Source: Hybos culiciformis (taxonomy: Eukaryota > Arthropoda > Insecta > Diptera > Hybotidae). Taken from it: a stretch of DNA of 64,000 nucleotides. Made by a program: the position numbers and the translations under genes. The notes under the pieces were generated by a model. That model was not told the DNA's origin. It saw nothing but the letters and a program-made list of their open reading frames with translations, and made no database searches. This document shows positions 61,171-64,000 of the stretch, one piece after another; position 1 is the stretch's first letter; each line of letters opens with the position of its first letter. Where the stretch lies: contig OZ023274.1 in assembly GCA_964007475.1 (NCBI GenBank), forward strand, positions 37,937,860 to 38,001,859, in the 5' to 3' direction.

Positions 61171-64000
61171 ATATGTATTTACATTTTTAGTATATTATTA
61201 AAAAAAAATTATATAAATTTTAAACAAAATTTTATAATGAGAAAAAATTTCCGACGGACTTGAAATTTTTTTTTTAAAACTTGATAAAACATTATGTGTA
61301 GTGTGTATATGTATAAAAGAAAATCATTATTTAATCCTTTTTTTTCTTGGAGAACCGCGTTCATGAGACAAATATAAATCGTCTAATTATGTGTAATTTA
61401 AATTCAATTTGACATTATTTTGGTTAAGTATATATATATTTTTATATTTTAAATTTCCACATAAAACATTATTTTTTTCAATGATAATATGTACTGTCGT
61501 GCTTAGCAAAAAAACATATATTTAAAACTATTAAAATATATTTTTGAATCTAATTACAGATTCATTGAATTTTAAAACCCAAAACTACAGAACTAAACTA
61601 CTATAGATAAGCCGTTTTCCCTTAACAGAGCATATAGTTTCTTATCTCTGTACAAAAATAATCTTAAACAATGAATATTAAATGATAACAATTCAATACT
61701 TCAAAATTTAATGATTTTGATAACAAAATTTTTAAATTATTTTTAGAATTGTTTTTTTTTTTAATATTATACAATCTAAATGCACTAAATTAAATTTTAT
61801 CGTTAAATAAATACTACTTACCAATATATTCAAAAAGAATAATTTTCTTGCTCTATTTAATGTAATAAATAAAATATCTTATTATAGAAAATATTTTATA
61901 TTCCGTGTTGTAGAAAAATCTGAAAAATAAAAAACAAAAATAAAATTAATTAATTAATTTAAAATATCATCATTAAATTAAGTAGACATAGTAAATAGAT
62001 AGTATTTATAGAGATTATTATTATTATATTACACATAGTATACAATCATTAAAGTGTGTATCAGGCATAAGAATATAATATATAAGAACTATATTATTTA
62101 AAACATATATGTATGAAAGATTTATGGCATTTGTATTTTATAAAAATATATATATTTCATAAACATTTTACTTTTAGTTATATAGCCTAGCTTGATTTAT
62201 AGGTATAGTTATAATATAATGTGTCACAACACATGACATATTTCTAGTGTACTTATATATATAAATATTTATTATCAAAAATAACACGTGCAATAATAAT
62301 TAAAAATTATTTTATTATTATTATTTTCTTTATTAACTATAATAATATAAAAATTTTAAAAGTAGAATAATTTTTAAAGTTAAACTATAGTTTTTTAAAA
62401 TAAAAATCTTTTATTAATATACAAAGTATTATTCTATAAGGAGATTAAAGATACAATTAATATATACATTGTAGTTTTTAATAACATAATATATAAATAA
62501 CACCTCACTTAATCTGGTGCATATTTTTCGTATAAGAATTATTATTATCGATATTAACTATAACAGATAGATTTCGTAGTTAAATTAAATACTGGACTTT
62601 AAATAACAGTGTTTTTTTGTTGCTGAAAAGCTAAAGGTTTTTATCAGGCACAGGTCTTAGATTTCAAGGTTTTAAAAGTTTTCCAAGAGTATAAGAAATG
62701 TTTAGAATTTTTGTGTTTTTTTTTTATAGAAAATTTTTCAAATCAAAACTGATAACAACTTCTGTAATTAAAATGCCACAGCAAACAAAGGAAACTTTAA
62801 TCAATGTAACAAAATGAAAACGTAAGCAACAAATGAATCGCAGATAACAAACATTAAACATATTTTTTTACCGTTTTTTGAAATCATAACTCTGATTATA
62901 TTTTCTTTTTTATCAGACAAATAAAACCCACATTGACTTTCAAAAGAGGCAAATAATAAAAAGATATAAATTCATATAAATATATAAATTTATATTTATC
63001 TCCTTTCCTACGAACTTTCAGTTATTTTTATTTATAAAATTTTATTTCATTTATAAAAATAAAGAAAAACAGAAAACAGGTTTAATTTATTAAACCCTTT
63101 TATAAAAAAAAAAAAATTTAATCACTAGATATATTAGTAAACCCACTTTTTCTTATGTTTATGTAAATCTATCAAAAATAAAAAATTTCACCAAATCATC
63201 AAATTTATATATTCTTATCAAAAACAAATAAAATGTATAAAAATATATTTAATTTATTTGACAATAAACGAATATAATAATTATTAGTTTTAAAATCAGA
63301 TGTTTTTTTTTTTGAAGTGAGAACATTCTGTCCATTTCTGGGGCAAAAAAATTCCATTAAATGAAAGAGTCTTGAGAACTCTTTCTATTTTCTTTCTTTT
63401 TGTGTAAAATTAAGTGAACTTGGAAATTTTCCTAAATATTCTGTACAGCCCCATTTAACCAGAAAAAGTAACATTCTTTTTTTATTAACTACTACAGACA
63501 ATTTTTACTGTCTGGCCTATAAATAAGCTGTTAAAAAATAATAATAATAATTTTTTTTTAATTATAAATATGTATAATCGATAATCAAACAAATTAGGAA
63601 AACATAAGAAGCATATAAGAAATATATGTAAGTATGCATAATTAAAAATTTTTTATTTTTATAATCTGATCATAATTTGTTTTTTTTATATTTATTATGC
63701 TTATGCATTAATAAATTTTTGCTCATGTTTTATTTTAATTTAAAAATTTTATTGTAATTTTATGACATATTGGGCAATAAAATTATTTTAATGTCATTTG
63801 GATATTAATTTTTCTTTAAGAAATAAAAACGGTAATTAAAATATTATAAACACATCATGATTAAAATAAATTTATGGCCAATTTTTTATACATATATTAT
63901 TATACATAATTATACATAATATTATACACATGTTAGCTCATATAAATATTTTTACATATAAGTAAAATTTTATTTATTTTTTTATTTATTTTTTGCTTTC
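61171..64000. other. A+T-rich non-coding DNA
   Basis: Only a short hairpin at 63364 is seen. No gene or element end. Confidence 0.55.
63364..63386. repeat. 8-bp stem-loop
   Basis: GAAAGAGT and ACTCTTTC around a 7-nt loop. Confidence 0.55.

Noticed and set aside
1..64000. CRISPR arrays, operons, phage genes or other prokaryotic systems
   Set aside because: No spaced identical repeats, no long gene rows, no ribosome-binding-site pattern. The base composition and LINE/MITE content are eukaryotic.

Overview
The window is very A+T-rich (roughly four fifths A+T by eye) and crowded with poly(A) and poly(T) tracts, short A/T microsatellites and small palindromes. No open reading frame longer than 118 codons exists on either strand. 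There are no Shine-Dalgarno-led gene rows, operons, rRNA or tRNA genes, or CRISPR arrays. The content fits a non-coding stretch (intergenic, or the inside of one or more very long introns) of a eukaryotic nuclear genome. Jockey-like LINE debris, an 8-bp-TSD hAT-type MITE and a TA-flanked foldback MITE point to an arthropod, most likely an insect with an A+T-rich genome. The species cannot be named from the sequence.

Layout. 0-5 kb holds the best protein-level relics: a weak hAT-transposase-like scrap (514-771, minus), the C-terminal end of a Jockey-clade LINE (2645-2974, plus) and the C-terminal zinc-knuckle region of another LINE-type ORF2 (4183-4714, minus). Both LINE pieces carry stops. 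5-14 kb is non-coding with small tandem duplications, two hairpins, a stretch with more CpG than its surroundings around 9.24-9.86 kb, and a 35-codon coding-like scrap at 11.8 kb. At 14.17-14.33 kb lies a complete 151-bp hAT-type MITE with a perfect 8-bp target-site duplication. 14.3-40.5 kb is almost featureless apart from microsatellites, short hairpins, one zero-length-exon (recursive-splice-like) junction at 30.36 kb and a few exon-like islands. 40.56-41.64 kb is the most structured kilobase: a long-TIR MITE within an older inverted repeat, then a 31-bp minisatellite, then a near-perfect 100-bp hairpin. 42.4-64 kb is again mostly empty, with a second palindromic MITE (45.30-45.45 kb), several unidentified GC-richer islands (42.4, 50.1, 53.3, 54.2, 56.0, 60.5, 61.1 kb) and more simple repeats.

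No functional protein-coding gene can be asserted. If the window lies inside a long gene, the exon-like islands with splice-site-like borders (32.99, 35.73, 42.28, 54.23, 56.00, 60.46 kb, all read on the plus strand) are where RNA evidence should be looked for first. Splice-like sequences are common by chance in DNA this A+T-rich, so they carry low confidence. I found no convincing new biological system. The strongest discoveries are non-autonomous mobile elements and their structures.
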